The translations under genes were made by a program, and so were the position numbers. A stretch of 64,000 nucleotides of DNA from Deinococcus actinosclerus (lineage in GTDB: Bacteria; Deinococcota; Deinococci; Deinococcales; Deinococcaceae). The stretch spans positions 3,088,001-3,152,000 of the forward strand of contig NZ_CP013910.1 in NCBI RefSeq assembly GCF_001507665.1, written 5' to 3'. Positions 1 through 10,630 of the stretch are shown here, in pieces; the first letter of the stretch is position 1; each line of letters begins with the position of its first letter. The notes below the pieces were generated by a model. It saw only the letters and a program-made list of their open reading frames with translations, had not been told where the DNA came from and did no database searches.

Positions 1-3
1 TGC

Positions 4-786
4 ATGGACTTCACCTGGAAAGGCACGACCGAACGCGACCTGAGCAGCGCCTCTCACCGCCTGGAAGTCATCGAATACAGCGCCGAACCCATGGAGGCCG
101 CGCTGAGCGGCTACCACCAGAGCGTCAGCCGCCCCGCCCGCTGGCGGCAGCTGGCCGTGCACGTCGCCGGGGACGGCAGCGCCGGGAACGCCGTGCTGGA
201 AACCGGCGCGCTCCAGTACCTGCGCGGCAGTCTGGAGATGCAGGCCGTGAACGCCGCCGGGGGCAGCGGTCTGGGCGGCTTCCTGCGTGGCGCCGTCACC
301 GCCGCTGCCAGCGGCGAGGGCCTGTACAAGACCGCCTTCCGGGGCAGCGGCACCCTGTACACCGAACCCACCCGCCTGCACCTGCTGCTGGGCGAACTGC
401 GCGGCGAGAGCCTGATCGTGGACGACGGCGCGTTCGTGGCATGCGTGGGCGACATCACGGTGGGCCGCCACGTGAACCACGGCTTCGCGCAGGCGGTCGG
501 CAGCGGCGAGGGCCGCGTGCAGCCCAAACTGACCGGCAGCGGCCTGTTCGCCCTCCAGAGCCCCGTGCCGCCCGAGGAATTCCAGGTGCTCGACCTGCGC
601 GGCGACACCCTGAAAGTCGACGGGAACCTGGTCGTGGCGTACACCGACGGGCTGGAGTTCAAGGTGGAGAAGAGCGCGCGCGGCCTGCTCGGCAGCGGCA
701 AGACCGGCGAGGGCTTCGTGCAGGCCTACCGGGGCACCGGCCGCGTGTGGCTGGCCCCGACCCTCCCCCTGCACCTCACCCACTGA
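4..786 (+). CDS. AIM24 family protein
   Basis: A 260-residue protein of the AIM24 (DUF124) family, named after a yeast mitochondrial protein; the bacterial role is not established. Seen: a long run of short beta-strand-like segments rich in Gly and Ser, with repeated LxGSG and LRGxSL patterns (residues about 75-215) typical of the family's double beta-barrel. No signal peptide or membrane segment is visible, so it is probably cytoplasmic. The ATG lies only 3 nt from the window edge, so an upstream start cannot be excluded. It ends just before a perfect 9-bp inverted repeat at 811-840. The family call rests on pattern recognition of the whole protein, not on a catalytic motif. Confidence 0.75.
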   Translation: MDFTWKGTTERDLSSASHRLEVIEYSAEPMEAALSGYHQSVSRPARWRQLAVHVAGDGSAGNAVLETGALQYLRGSLEMQAVNAAGGSGLGGFLRGAVTAAASGEGLYKTAFRGSGTLYTEPTRLHLLLGELRGESLIVDDGAFVACVGDITVGRHVNHGFAQAVGSGEGRVQPKLTGSGLFALQSPVPPEEFQVLDLRGDTLKVDGNLVVAYTDGLEFKVEKSARGLLGSGKTGEGFVQAYRGTGRVWLAPTLPLHLTH

Positions 787-810
787 CCCGTCTGCACCTG
801 CGCGCCGCCC

Positions 811-840
811 ACCCCGCCACGCGTGACAGCATGGCGGGGT
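811..840 (+). terminator. Perfect 9-bp inverted repeat after the AIM24 gene
   Basis: ACCCCGCCA (811-819) pairs exactly with TGGCGGGGT (832-840) across a 12-nt loop. There is no T-run, so a rho-independent function is not certain. The right arm touches the GTG start of the next gene at 839, so the hairpin could also mask that start. Confidence 0.4.
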
Positions 841-1765
841 GCTTCAGGCCCTGAGTAACGTCATGCTGCCCGTCATGCTCGTCGCGGGGCTGGGCGCGCT
901 CGTCTCAGCGCGCTTCCCCATTGATCAGGCGACCATCGCGCGGGTCACGCTGTACCTGCTGTCCCCGGCACTCGTGCTGAACGTCCTGCTGACCACCCGC
1001 GTGCAGGCGGGCGAGGTCCTGACGCTGGGCGCCGCGTACGCCCTGACCGTCGCGGGCAGCCTGCTGCTGGGCTGGCTGACTGGCCTGCGCGCCCCGCAGG
1101 CGCAGCGGCGCAGCCTCACCGCGAGCGTCGGCATCTGGAACAGCGGCAACATGGGCCTCCCGATTGCGCTGTTCGCCTTCGGACAGGCGGGCTTCACGCA
1201 CGCCACGCTGCTGTTCCTGATGTCCTTCGTGGGCATGTACGTCATCGCACCCGTCGTGTACACCGCCCGCGTGCGCCGCCCCGACCAGCCGCCCCCCAGC
1301 GCGGGCCGGATGCTGCTGAACATGGTGCGCCTGCCCGCCGTGTGGATGGTCGCGCTGGGCGTCACCCTCCGCGCCCTGCACCTCCAGCCCCCGGAGGGCC
1401 TGATGCGCGGCGTGGACCTGCTCGCGCAGGCGACCCTGCCGATGGTGCTGCTCTCACTGGGCCTGCAACTCGGCTCGGGCGGCTGGCCCCGCCTGGACAC
1501 CCGCGTGTGGCTCGCGACCGCCGCGCGCCTGATCGGCGGTCCCCTGCTGGGCCTCGCCGCCGGACTCGCCTGCGGGCTGCGGGGCGAGGTGCTGGCCCTC
1601 CTCGTGCTGTCCGCCAGCATGCCCACCGCCGTGAACGCCCTGCTGATCGCCCGCGAGTACGGCGGGGACGCCGACACCGTCGCCCGCACCGCGTTCCTGA
1701 GCACCGTGCTGAGCGTCCCGACCATCGCGGCGGTCGTGGCGCTGCTGCCCCGCCTGACCGGCTGA
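839..1765 (+). CDS. AEC family (auxin efflux carrier-like) transporter
   Basis: A 308-residue integral membrane protein of the auxin efflux carrier (AEC) superfamily, whose bacterial members move malate, malonate or other small organic acids. Seen: about ten hydrophobic segments from end to end, the family's N-terminal MLPVMLVAGLGALV pattern, and the characteristic GIWNSGNMGLPIALFAFG stretch near residues 97-115, where the conserved NxGxxGLPI motif sits. The C-terminal half has SASMPTAVNALLIAREYGGD, another family signature. The GTG at 839 is the only sensible start, because the nearby ATG at 831 is in another frame and stops after seven codons. The substrate cannot be told from sequence. It is preceded by the AIM24 gene on the same strand with no clear functional link. 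Confidence 0.85.
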   Translation: MLQALSNVMLPVMLVAGLGALVSARFPIDQATIARVTLYLLSPALVLNVLLTTRVQAGEVLTLGAAYALTVAGSLLLGWLTGLRAPQAQRRSLTASVGIWNSGNMGLPIALFAFGQAGFTHATLLFLMSFVGMYVIAPVVYTARVRRPDQPPPSAGRMLLNMVRLPAVWMVALGVTLRALHLQPPEGLMRGVDLLAQATLPMVLLSLGLQLGSGGWPRLDTRVWLATAARLIGGPLLGLAAGLACGLRGEVLALLVLSASMPTAVNALLIAREYGGDADTVARTAFLSTVLSVPTIAAVVALLPRLTG

Positions 1766-1841
1766 CGCGACCGCATACGCCGCATACGGCCCCACCGGAA
1801 GACACGTCCAGCACGCGGTTGCCGGAATCCATGCACCAGGG

Positions 1842-1909
1842 TTGACACGTGCTGCATACCACGCTATCTTTTCCTTATCACCGTCCGCGAAGGACGGATT
1901 TTTCGTTTT
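1842..1909 (+). ncRNA. Promoter-hairpin-T-run unit, copy A
   Basis: TTGACA (1842-1847), a 17-bp spacer containing GCATAC, and TATCTT (1865-1870) form a near-consensus sigma-70 promoter. The expected start falls about seven bases later at ATCACC. CCGTCC (1881-1886) and GGACGG (1892-1897) then form a hairpin followed by ATTTTT and CGTTTT, so transcription should stop after roughly 30 nt. Two further copies with the same order, spacing and conserved bases lie on the minus strand at 32136-32203 and 31646-31710. Copy A is 138 nt upstream of the VOC gene, so it could be an attenuated promoter for that gene or a self-contained tiny RNA gene. The rest of 1766-2047 holds nothing else I can identify. 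Confidence 0.6.
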
Positions 1910-2047
1910 AGACCTCCGGACGCGGCAACGGAGACTGCACCGAACGCATCAGGATCAGGATTCCTGAACCCACCCGCGGAGAGCACTGCGGAGAGCATAG
2001 GCCACCACACCGATCCGCACGCTGCCGGAGGCTGCTCCGCTGCGCCC

Positions 2048-2440
2048 ATGACCGAGAACCTCTCGCTGGTGCCTGAGTTGACGGTCAGCGACCTGCCGCG
2101 CAGCCTTGAGGTCTACACCCGCGTGTTCGGCTTCACGCTGCACGATACCCGCCCCGGGTTCGCGTACCTGAGCCTGGGCCGGGCGCAGTGGATGCTGGAG
2201 CAGGCGCAGCCGGCGGGGGTGTGGCCGACCGGGCCACTGGAGGTGCCGTTCGGGCGTGGGATCAACTTCCAGATCGTGCACCCGGAGCTGGACGCCCTGC
2301 ACGCGCGGCTGGTCGCGGAAGGCTACCCGCTGTTCCAGCCGCTGCGCACCGAAAGGTACACGGAGGGCGAGGTGGCGCACACGCAGCGGCAGCTGGTCGT
2401 GCAGGACCCCGACGGGTACCTGCTGCGCTTCACGACTTGA
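2048..2440 (+). CDS. VOC (glyoxalase/bleomycin-resistance fold) protein
   Basis: A 130-residue single-module vicinal oxygen chelate protein. Seen: an N-terminal PELTVSDLPRSLEVYTRVFGF, the usual first beta-alpha unit (specific recognition of a substrate followed by a helix), and a C-terminal QLVVQDPDGYLLRFTT, the conserved DPDGY/L end of the fold. The residue corresponding to the C-terminal metal-binding Glu is not in its usual place (LLRF rather than LxEF), so catalytic metal binding is doubtful. The start is the ATG at 2048; no strong ribosome binding site is visible. Copy A of the promoter-hairpin unit lies upstream. The gene converges on the frameshifted gene at 2453-3233 with a 12-nt gap. 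The substrate is unknown. Confidence 0.8.
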   Translation: MTENLSLVPELTVSDLPRSLEVYTRVFGFTLHDTRPGFAYLSLGRAQWMLEQAQPAGVWPTGPLEVPFGRGINFQIVHPELDALHARLVAEGYPLFQPLRTERYTEGEVAHTQRQLVVQDPDGYLLRFTT

Positions 2441-2452
2441 TTCCAGCTGGGG

Positions 2453-3233
2453 TCAGAACGACTTGCGGAACGTGGAGACCCAGCGGTCCTGGAAGCTCTG
2501 GATATTCAGCCGCGACTCCAGCTGATAATGCCCTGGCGGCAGGTGCGCGATCTCTGGCCTCACAGGATCGACAGCGAGGGCCTCTCCCGGTCGCAGGACC
2601 AGCTCGGTCTCGCCCGTACAGACGACGTTATCGGGAATGGGCGCGACCTCCCTCCCGTCCCGTCATGTCCAGCACCCTGAGGATCACGGTAAAACAGTGT
2701 CCGGGCACGCGGACGGGCCAGCGCCCGACGTTCGCGACCCTCACGTCCAGCGCAAGGTGCGAGCCTACCGGCGTCCTGACGCGCGTGAGGACGCCCAGAC
2801 GGCTCTCACGGCGCACCGTCTGTTCAGACACGACCAGCCCGGTCGGTCCGCTGAGCGGCGCGTCCCCTGGGATCACAACACGGTTCAATGCGGGGTCATA
2901 CGCGGCCCGGTCACCCCGGGCAGCCAGCGCCTGCGCAACCTGGCGCAGCGAGAACCGTGCGGGGAGCACGCGCACAGCCCCTTGCCGAGCCGCAGTCTGC
3001 TCTTCCTCATTCAGCAGGGAGCGGGGAACCGGAGTACTCCCAGGGCTGACCAGCAGGTTGAGGCGGGGCTGACGGTCCTTCACGTCGATATATGCCCCTG
3101 CGAAACCGGGGACCTGCCGGGCGATCGCCAGCCAGTGAGGCGGGAGCCTGGTGAACCCTGCGAACTGCGCCTGGGCAGACAGCATGACGCCGGTAAGGAG
3201 CAGACACAGCGTGAGGCGGCGAGATGAGGTCAC
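2453..3233 (-). pseudogene. Secreted BsuPI-like protein disrupted by a 4-bp tandem duplication
   Basis: The first frame (3233 down to 2628) gives 201 residues with a clear signal peptide (RRLTLCLLLTGVMLSAQA) and an N-terminal region of unknown type, then enters a domain resembling the intracellular proteinase inhibitor fold (BsuPI): LALDVRVANVGRWPVRVPG. After VLDMTGRE the frame drifts into GGRAHSR and stops. If one copy of the tandem GGAGGGAG (minus strand, about 2651-2658) is removed, reading continues as VAPIPDNVVCTGETELVL, then LPPGHYQLESRL, and stops at 2453. That tail is exactly what such a domain should have. So a roughly 258-residue gene carries a +4 frameshift. It could be a recent null, a switchable tract or a sequencing error. 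The BsuPI assignment is inference from pattern. Confidence 0.7.
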
Positions 3234-3298
3234 GGTTCACTCCTCCGAGGTTCGGGCAGCTTTCTGGCCCTCTGCACCGACAAGGCTGATGACGGGGC

Positions 3299-3760
3299 TC
3301 AGTTCCCCACGCGCTCCTCAGCGATGAAGCCGTCCAGGCGGGCGAGGCGGCCCCGCAGCGCCAGGATGTACACCGCCGGGGGGACCTCCTCGCCCATCGT
3401 CCAGGCGCGCAGGTCGTGCGTCTCTCCGACGGTCAGGAGCCGGTCGAGGACGCGCAGGAGCATACGGCGGCCCTCGGCGTGCTCGGCGAGCAGCTCCGGG
3501 AGGGTCATGTCCGCCAGCGGCGCGGTGCGGCGCAGCGGCAGGCCGTCCAGGTGGCCTTCGAGCCCGATGCGCATCTCCATCTGGATCTTGCGTTCCATGC
3601 CGGTGCAGTCTCGCAGGGTTTCCTCGGCGGCGGCCGTCCACTCCCCGGGTTCCAGCGTGGGGAGGGGGCGGGCGTTCAGTTCGCGCTGCACGGCGCGTGG
3701 GTCGGCGTGGCGGGCCTCCTCGCGCAGCAGGTTCAGCGGGTGGGGATCGCGGGTGGTCAT
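3299..3760 (-). CDS. Hypothetical protein, possibly DinB-like four-helix fold
   Basis: A 153-residue, largely helical, acidic protein. I do not recognise it with certainty. The stretch [22 protein letters not shown] (about residues 88-109) resembles the helix of DinB/YfiT-type metal-binding four-helix proteins, which carry a His in an EH context, but the full three-His metal site cannot be traced. I chose the ATG at 3760 because the open frame extending further upstream runs across the divergent gene at 3822 and reads as low-complexity shadow. The two genes are divergent with a 61-nt gap. Function unknown. Confidence 0.55.
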   Translation of the reverse strand: MTTRDPHPLNLLREEARHADPRAVQRELNARPLPTLEPGEWTAAAEETLRDCTGMERKIQMEMRIGLEGHLDGLPLRRTAPLADMTLPELLAEHAEGRRMLLRVLDRLLTVGETHDLRAWTMGEEVPPAVYILALRGRLARLDGFIAEERVGN

Positions 3761-3821
3761 GCCGGACAGTCTGCCGCACGCGACCGGGACCGGGTGCCGC
3801 ACCTCGCCTATGCTGGCAGGC

Positions 3822-4310
3822 ATGCAACACACCCGCACCTGGTCTGACGTGTATGGCAGTGCCCGCGCCCTGTTCGAGGGTCGCGCCGGGGGGCACGCGT
3901 GGCTGATCGCCGCGCCGCCGGAACTGGCAGGCGAACTCGCGGCGGCCCTCTCGGACGTGGACGGAAAGGGCCGCGCCGCGCTGGTCGTGCACGAGGGACT
4001 GACGCCGCTGCTGGCCGCCGTGCAGGAGGAGCGTCCGCGCGGGGTGATCGTGATCGCGGACACCGCGCTGGCGGGCGGCCCGGCGGTGAGCGTGCCCGAC
4101 ACGCTGGTCGAGGATGCGGGCGGCCTTCCCTACCGCGAGGGCGGCGAGTTCCCCGCCTGGACGGGTGAGGACGCCGGTGCGGGCGCGCAGGGCGAGTGCC
4201 CGGCCGCCTCCGCCGTGGCGGGGCTGGGCGTGCCCGTGACCGTCACCACGCCCGCCGCACTGGCCGCCACCCTGACCGCCTGGATGGACCGCACCCCGCA
4301 CGGCCGCTGA
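3822..4310 (+). CDS. Hypothetical protein
   Basis: A 162-residue protein with alternating hydrophobic strands and helices ([55 protein letters not shown]), giving an alpha/beta, Rossmann-like look without a nucleotide-binding glycine motif. The ATG at 3822 follows TATGCT (3809-3814) by 7 nt, the leaderless arrangement seen throughout the window, so the longer upstream frame is rejected. It is divergent from the DinB-like gene. I do not recognise the family. Confidence 0.6.
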   Translation: MQHTRTWSDVYGSARALFEGRAGGHAWLIAAPPELAGELAAALSDVDGKGRAALVVHEGLTPLLAAVQEERPRGVIVIADTALAGGPAVSVPDTLVEDAGGLPYREGGEFPAWTGEDAGAGAQGECPAASAVAGLGVPVTVTTPAALAATLTAWMDRTPHGR

Positions 4311-4375
4311 CAGGGTCGGAGTCAGGGTTCGGCGCGGGGCGCACGCAACCTCCGCATGGCGGGTCTGAGTGTCCA

Positions 4376-4436
4376 AGGGTCTGAGAGGTCAAGAGGAAAA
4401 GGCGTGTCACACGCTGTTCTTAGCCTCTTAGACCCT
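4376..4436. repeat. Long interrupted inverted repeat between convergent genes
   Basis: AGGGTCTGAGAGG (4376-4388) matches the reverse complement of CCTCTTAGACCCT (4424-4436) at 12 of 13 positions, and an inner palindrome GCGTGTCACACGC sits at 4402-4414. It lies between genes that both end towards it (4310 and 4481), so a bidirectional terminator is the simplest reading, although it lacks T-runs. It is noticeably more AT-rich than its surroundings. Confidence 0.5.
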
Positions 4437-4480
4437 CTGGCGTTTCGATCCGAACGCGCCTGTCGTCGCCCGCCCGGAGT

Positions 4481-4981
4481 TCAGCGCAGCAGGAGGCAGG
4501 TCGTCGTGGCGTGCGCGTACAGCTTCCCGGCGTCGTCCACGATGCGGCCCTCGGCGATGGCCGTCTGACGGGTCACGGCGACGACCTGCCCGATGGCCTG
4601 CACCTCCGGGCCACCCGCGAACAGGGGGCGGATGCAGTTGAATTTCAGTTCCAGCGTGGTGTAGCCCACCCCGGCGGGCAGCGTGGAGTGCACGGCGCAG
4701 CCCACGGCGGAATCGAGCAGCGTGGCAAACACGCCGCCATGCACGCTGCCGATGGGGTTGTGGTGGAATTCCTGCGGTTTCAGGCGGAAGACGGCGCGGC
4801 CTTCGGTGAAGTCCTCGGCGCGCAGGGGTTCCATGCCGAGCGTCATGCCGATGGGCGCGGGGGGCAGCTCGCCGCGGGCGATGGCGTGCAGGTACTCCAG
4901 GCCGCTCAGGCGGCGGGCTGTTTCCAGGGTGGGGGTCATGTCGGCCCAGGTGTAGGTGCGCTGTCGGGGCTGGTCGGTCAT
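4481..4981 (-). CDS. PaaI-type hotdog-fold thioesterase
   Basis: A 166-residue acyl-CoA thioesterase of the PaaI/YbgC hotdog superfamily. Seen: [25 protein letters not shown] (about residues 77-101), which contains the family's HGG motif and the acidic catalytic residue (Asp in LLDSAVG), then [12 protein letters not shown] and the terminal [20 protein letters not shown] strand pair. Such enzymes hydrolyse small or aromatic acyl-CoA esters; the substrate is not deducible. The ATG at 4981 ([10 protein letters not shown]) is preferred over a longer frame that would reach into the divergent hemW promoter. Confidence 0.88.
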   Translation of the reverse strand: MTDQPRQRTYTWADMTPTLETARRLSGLEYLHAIARGELPPAPIGMTLGMEPLRAEDFTEGRAVFRLKPQEFHHNPIGSVHGGVFATLLDSAVGCAVHSTLPAGVGYTTLELKFNCIRPLFAGGPEVQAIGQVVAVTRQTAIAEGRIVDDAGKLYAHATTTCLLLR

Positions 4982-5099
4982 GCGCGGAGGATACGCGCGG
5001 GCCGCAGCAGGTTGCTGGACTGCCCCCCTCGGACTTCCCCTCGCCGGGCGTGGAAGGCGGGTCACGGTTCGCGCGGGGGTGGGCGGTACACTGCCGCGC

Positions 5100-6254
5100 G
5101 TGAGCCTGCCTGCCCCCTCCCCCGCGCTGGATCCGGTGGTGCGGCACCTGTACGTGCACGTGCCGTTCTGCCCGACGATCTGTCCGTACTGCGATTTTCA
5201 CGTCCTGACGCGCCGCGCGGGACTGGTGGAACGTTACCTGGAGCAGATAGAGGTCGAGGCGGCGGCGCTGGCGGCCAGCTATCAGGTCGAGCTGGACACC
5301 GTGTACCTGGGGGGCGGCACGCCCAGTTTCCTGCGGGACGAGGAACTCGCGGCGCTGGTGGGCAGCGTGCGGCGGCACCTGGGCTGGGGCCGCGTGGAGA
5401 ACACGCTGGAGGTCAACCCGGGCACGGTAAGTGGGGCGCGCGCGGCGCACTGGCGGGCGCTGGGCTTCGACCGGGCCAGCGTGGGCGTGCAGAGCCTCGA
5501 CGACGCCACCTTGAGATTCCTGGGCCGTCAGCATGACGCGGCGCAGGCGCGCGACGCCGTGACGATCCTGATCGGCGAGGGGTTCCGCGTGAGTGGTGAC
5601 CTGATCACGGCCGTGCCGGGGCAGCCGCTCCTGAGTGACATCCAGGGGCTGGTGGATCTGGGGGTGGGGCACGTCAGTGCGTACACGCTGACGATCGAGC
5701 CCGGCACCGAGTTCGCCCGGCGCGGCGTGACCGTGCAGGAGGACGACGAGCGGCGCGGCTTCGAGGACACCGAGGCGGCCCTGGGGGCGCTGGGCTTCAC
5801 GCGGTACGAGGTGAGCAACTACGCGCGGCCCGGGCAGGAATCCCGGCACAACCTCGCGTACTGGCAGGGCCGCACGTACCTGGGCCTGGGACCGGGCGCG
5901 GCAGGACACTACCCGGCGGAAGGCGGAGTGCAGGGAACAGAGGCCGTCCTGACGGTGCGCCGGACGAATCCGCACCTGCACGAGTGGCTGACGGGTGAGG
6001 CGGGCGAGACGGAGGCGATTGACGCGCGGGAGTTCGTGACGGACGCGCTGTTTATGGGCCTGCGCCTGCGCGCGGGGGTGGATCTGGCGGACCTGTCGCG
6101 CCGCAGCGGCCTGGACGTGGCGGGGGTGTACGCCGCTCCCATCGCGCAGAACGTCGCGCGCGGCCTCCTGAGCCTGGACGGCGACCGGCTGCGCGCCACG
6201 CCGGACGGCTGGTGGGTCCTCAACCGCGTGGTGACTGACTTCCTTGAGATCTGA
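5100..6254 (+). CDS. hemW: Heme chaperone HemW (radical SAM)
   Basis: A 384-residue radical SAM protein of the HemW type (formerly called oxygen-independent coproporphyrinogen oxidase-like), which binds heme and passes it to membrane targets such as respiratory enzymes. Seen: [17 protein letters not shown] near residues 16-32, with the CxxxCxxC [4Fe-4S]/SAM motif; YLGGGTPS, the SAM-binding glycine motif; EVNPGT; and DLITAVPGQ. The C-terminal HemW domain ([16 protein letters not shown]) is present and the length is right for HemW. The GTG at 5100 follows TACACT (5087-5092) by 7 nt, so a leaderless start is chosen. It is divergent from the thioesterase gene. Confidence 0.9.
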   Translation: MSLPAPSPALDPVVRHLYVHVPFCPTICPYCDFHVLTRRAGLVERYLEQIEVEAAALAASYQVELDTVYLGGGTPSFLRDEELAALVGSVRRHLGWGRVENTLEVNPGTVSGARAAHWRALGFDRASVGVQSLDDATLRFLGRQHDAAQARDAVTILIGEGFRVSGDLITAVPGQPLLSDIQGLVDLGVGHVSAYTLTIEPGTEFARRGVTVQEDDERRGFEDTEAALGALGFTRYEVSNYARPGQESRHNLAYWQGRTYLGLGPGAAGHYPAEGGVQGTEAVLTVRRTNPHLHEWLTGEAGETEAIDAREFVTDALFMGLRLRAGVDLADLSRRSGLDVAGVYAAPIAQNVARGLLSLDGDRLRATPDGWWVLNRVVTDFLEI

Positions 6255-6376
6255 GTCTTTTCTCCATCACCGATCAACCATCACCCGTGTTTGACCAGTG
6301 GGAGTTGTGAATGGCGCCTGTCCAGCTATGGCGGCAGGTCAGTGACGGCTCACGGGGGGCGCGTTAGACTGCCAGC

Positions 6377-7780
<1,404 letters not shown>

Positions 7781-7823
7781 TCGCCTCGCCGCCCGAAGGG
7801 CCGAGCAGAGCGAGGAGCGATAG

Positions 7824-7850
7824 ACCCCCCAGGCCGCCCTGGGGGGTTTG
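7824..7850 (+). terminator. Rho-independent terminator after lpdA
   Basis: ACCCCCCAGG (7824-7833) pairs perfectly with CCTGGGGGGT (7838-7847) across a 4-nt loop, followed by TTTG. It separates lpdA from the convergent histidine kinase gene. Confidence 0.85.
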
Positions 7851-7893
7851 CTCTGCCAGCAGGGCGGGCAGACTGGACGGGGACGGTCGGTGT

Positions 7894-10530
7894 TCAGTCC
7901 CCTGGGGTGGGATCGGTCGGTGCGGCGGGGAGGGTGAACCAGAAGGCGGTGCCTTGACCGGGGGCGGAGGTGAGGCCCATGCGGCCGCCGTGGCCTTCGA
8001 CGATGCGGCGGGCGACGGACAGGCCGATGCCGGTGCCGGGGTATTCGTCGCGGCCGTGGAGGCGCTGGAAGACCGTGAAGATCCGCTCGTGGTATTCGGG
8101 GGCGATGCCGATGCCGTTGTCCTGCACGGTGAAGCGGACCTGTTCTCCTTCGTGCTGCGCGCTGATGTGCACGTGGGGGGGCACGCCGGGGGCGTGGAAT
8201 TTCAGGGCGTTCCCGATGAGGTTCTGCAGGAGGCGGCGCAGCTGCGTGCCGGACGCCAGCACGTGGGGCAGGGGGTCGGCGCTGAGCGTGGCCCCGGCCT
8301 GCGTCAGCGGCGCGGCCAGATCGGCCCGCAGCTGGGAGAGGACCTGATCGGGGTCGGTGGGCCGCAGGGGTTCACGCTGGGAGGTGACGCGCGCGAAGCT
8401 CAGGAGGTCCTGGATGAGCTGCTGCATGCGGGCGGTGCCGCTGCTGATGTGCGTGACGTACTGCGCCACGCGGGGGTCCTGATGGTCGTCGAAGCGCCGG
8501 GCGAGCAGTTCGGTGAAGCTGGTGATGGTCCGCAGGGGTTCTTGCAGGTCGTGGCTGGCGACGTACGCGAACTGTTCGAGTTCGGCGTTGCTGCGTTCGA
8601 GTTCCTGGGTGCGGCGGTGCAGGGCCTGGGCGTGCTCGGCGCGTTCGATGGCGAGTTGCAGGCTGGAGAGGACCGTGTCGAGGAGGCGGCGGTTCACGCT
8701 CGTCCAGGGTTCGGGCGTGTGGCGGCCCACGACGAGCACGCCGCGCACGCGCTGGCCGCTCTGGACGGGGAAGGACGCGGTGGCCTGGATGTCAGTGATG
8801 TCCTCGCGGGCGGCGGCGACGGTGCCTGGGTCGAAGCGGTCCTGGTAGTGGGGGGCGCGGGTGGCGTAGGGCCGGTCGACGTTGACGGTCTGGCCGCGGG
8901 GCAGGCCGCGCTGGAGGACAGGCAGCAGGTTGGGGTTGCGGAAGTGCCCGCGGTGGCTGCGCAGCTGCCAGCGGTCGCCCTGCGGTTCGTAGTAGGTGGT
9001 GACGGCGTGCGGCAGGAGGTTCACGATGATCTCCTGGGCGCGCCCGACGAGGCTGACCGGGTCGGGTTCCAGTGTGAGGTCGCGCGAGAGTTCCGCGAAG
9101 GCTTCCAGGGCGCGGGTGCGGATCTCGAGTTCGGCGGCGTGTTCGCGCAGCGTGCGGGCCTGTTCGGCGCGTTCGATGGCCAGCCCGAGACTCTGGGCGA
9201 CGCTTTCCAGGACGGCCTTGTCGGCGCGGCGCCAGGGCTGGGCGTGGTTCAGGCCGAACGCGAAGATGCCGCGCGGCGCGCCGTTCACGCTGACGGGCAG
9301 CGTGGCGGTCGTCCGGAGCTGCGCGGTGACGGCGGCCAGGCCGTCGGCGGCGTGGTCGTAGTGCTCCTGGTAGTGGGGCTGGCGGGTGCGCCAGGGAATC
9401 AGAAGGTTCGGTGTGCCCTCGAAGGAGATCCCGGCGTCCAGCGTGGCCTGCAACTCCGGGTTGCCCAGGTCGCCCACCTGGGATTTCAGGCGCCACAGGT
9501 CCCCTTCGGGTTCGTAGTACACGGCGAAACCGCTGGGCAGGAGCTGCTGGGCGAACTGCTGGGCGCGGCGGATCAGGGCGTACAGGTCGCCTTCCACGGT
9601 GAGGTCGCGCGTGAGGCCCGCGAAGCCTTCGAGGACGGCGGTGCGGCCCTCGAGTTCGGTGTTCTGGCCGTGCAGCTGCGCAGCCAGCCGCGCCAGGTCG
9701 GATTCGGTGCGGCCGAGCTGCGCCTGGGTGTCGGCGGCGCGGGCCTGCCGCTCGAGTTCCAGGGCGCGGCGTTCGCGCAGGTCGCGGACGTACCCGATGA
9801 CCAGATCGTCCGTCTGGTCGTGGTAGCGCAGGAGCTGCACCTCGACCGGGATGGCCTGACCGTGGCGGTCGAGCATGGTCTTCTCGTACCAGCCGCTGGC
9901 GCCGTGCGTGAACGCGCGGACGAAGGCGGCCTCGTCCCCGGCGCGTTCGCTGTCGGGCGTGAGGGCCACCCAGTTGATGCGCCCGGCGTCGAAGTCGGCG
10001 CGGGTGTAGCCCAGCAGGTGCAGGTACGCGTCGTTGACCTCGACAAGCCGGCCGTCCAGGGTGCCCGCCGCGATCCCGATGGGGCTGAGGGTGGCGAAGG
10101 TCTGCGCGCGGCTCAGGGCGACCTGCCCGGCCTGGGCTGACCCGAGCAGCGCGGCGTGCCGCAGGGCCAGCGCGGCGACCCGCAGCGCACAGAGCAGTTC
10201 GCCGCGCTCCTGCGCGCCGGGCAGGGGCCCGGTCAGCAGGGCCGCGTCGTCCGGCGTAACCCGCAGCAGCAGCCCGTGCGGGGTGACGCTCACGGTGGGG
10301 AGCGGCTCGTCGCCACTGCCTGCGGGGGCGGGCGCCCCGGTGGGCGCGGCCCCGCAGGCAGTGGCGACCGTCCAGGGCTGCCCCGCGCGGCGGGTCCAGC
10401 GCAGCCACGCCACGTCCAGCAGGGTTTCCAGTGGGCGCAGCAGGTGACTGTCCAGGTCGGCGGGGGCCGCGATGGCCGTGGCCGCGCCGGTCAGGGCGGG
10501 CAGGTGGTCACGCAGGCGCGAAGGGGTCAC
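7894..10530 (-). CDS. PAS-GAF-GAF sensor histidine kinase
   Basis: An 878-residue cytoplasmic sensor kinase with no membrane segment. Domains in order: an N-terminal region of unclear type (1-140), PAS (about 142-258), a coiled coil (260-300), two similar GAF-like domains (about 300-455 and 472-632) joined by coiled coils, HisKA (about 650-715) with phospho-acceptor His660 in ASHDLQEP, and an HATPase_c domain with [16 protein letters not shown] and GTGIGLSVA. HisKA and ATPase resemble phytochrome-type kinases. The two GAF units share the opening [14 protein letters not shown] and YYEPxGDxWxLxS, so they look like an internal duplication. The GTG at 10530 is chosen because a longer frame would run into kbl. 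No response regulator is adjacent. The signal is unknown. Confidence 0.9.
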   Translation of the reverse strand: MTPSRLRDHLPALTGAATAIAAPADLDSHLLRPLETLLDVAWLRWTRRAGQPWTVATACGAAPTGAPAPAGSGDEPLPTVSVTPHGLLLRVTPDDAALLTGPLPGAQERGELLCALRVAALALRHAALLGSAQAGQVALSRAQTFATLSPIGIAAGTLDGRLVEVNDAYLHLLGYTRADFDAGRINWVALTPDSERAGDEAAFVRAFTHGASGWYEKTMLDRHGQAIPVEVQLLRYHDQTDDLVIGYVRDLRERRALELERQARAADTQAQLGRTESDLARLAAQLHGQNTELEGRTAVLEGFAGLTRDLTVEGDLYALIRRAQQFAQQLLPSGFAVYYEPEGDLWRLKSQVGDLGNPELQATLDAGISFEGTPNLLIPWRTRQPHYQEHYDHAADGLAAVTAQLRTTATLPVSVNGAPRGIFAFGLNHAQPWRRADKAVLESVAQSLGLAIERAEQARTLREHAAELEIRTRALEAFAELSRDLTLEPDPVSLVGRAQEIIVNLLPHAVTTYYEPQGDRWQLRSHRGHFRNPNLLPVLQRGLPRGQTVNVDRPYATRAPHYQDRFDPGTVAAAREDITDIQATASFPVQSGQRVRGVLVVGRHTPEPWTSVNRRLLDTVLSSLQLAIERAEHAQALHRRTQELERSNAELEQFAYVASHDLQEPLRTITSFTELLARRFDDHQDPRVAQYVTHISSGTARMQQLIQDLLSFARVTSQREPLRPTDPDQVLSQLRADLAAPLTQAGATLSADPLPHVLASGTQLRRLLQNLIGNALKFHAPGVPPHVHISAQHEGEQVRFTVQDNGIGIAPEYHERIFTVFQRLHGRDEYPGTGIGLSVARRIVEGHGGRMGLTSAPGQGTAFWFTLPAAPTDPTPGD

Positions 10531-10630
10531 GCCGGCACGATAGTGCACCCGGGGGCACCTCACGGTGCGCCGGGCGGGGGTGTCTGGCGTGGCGGGTCGG
10601 CCGCTGGGGGGGTGATCTAGACTCGGAGGT

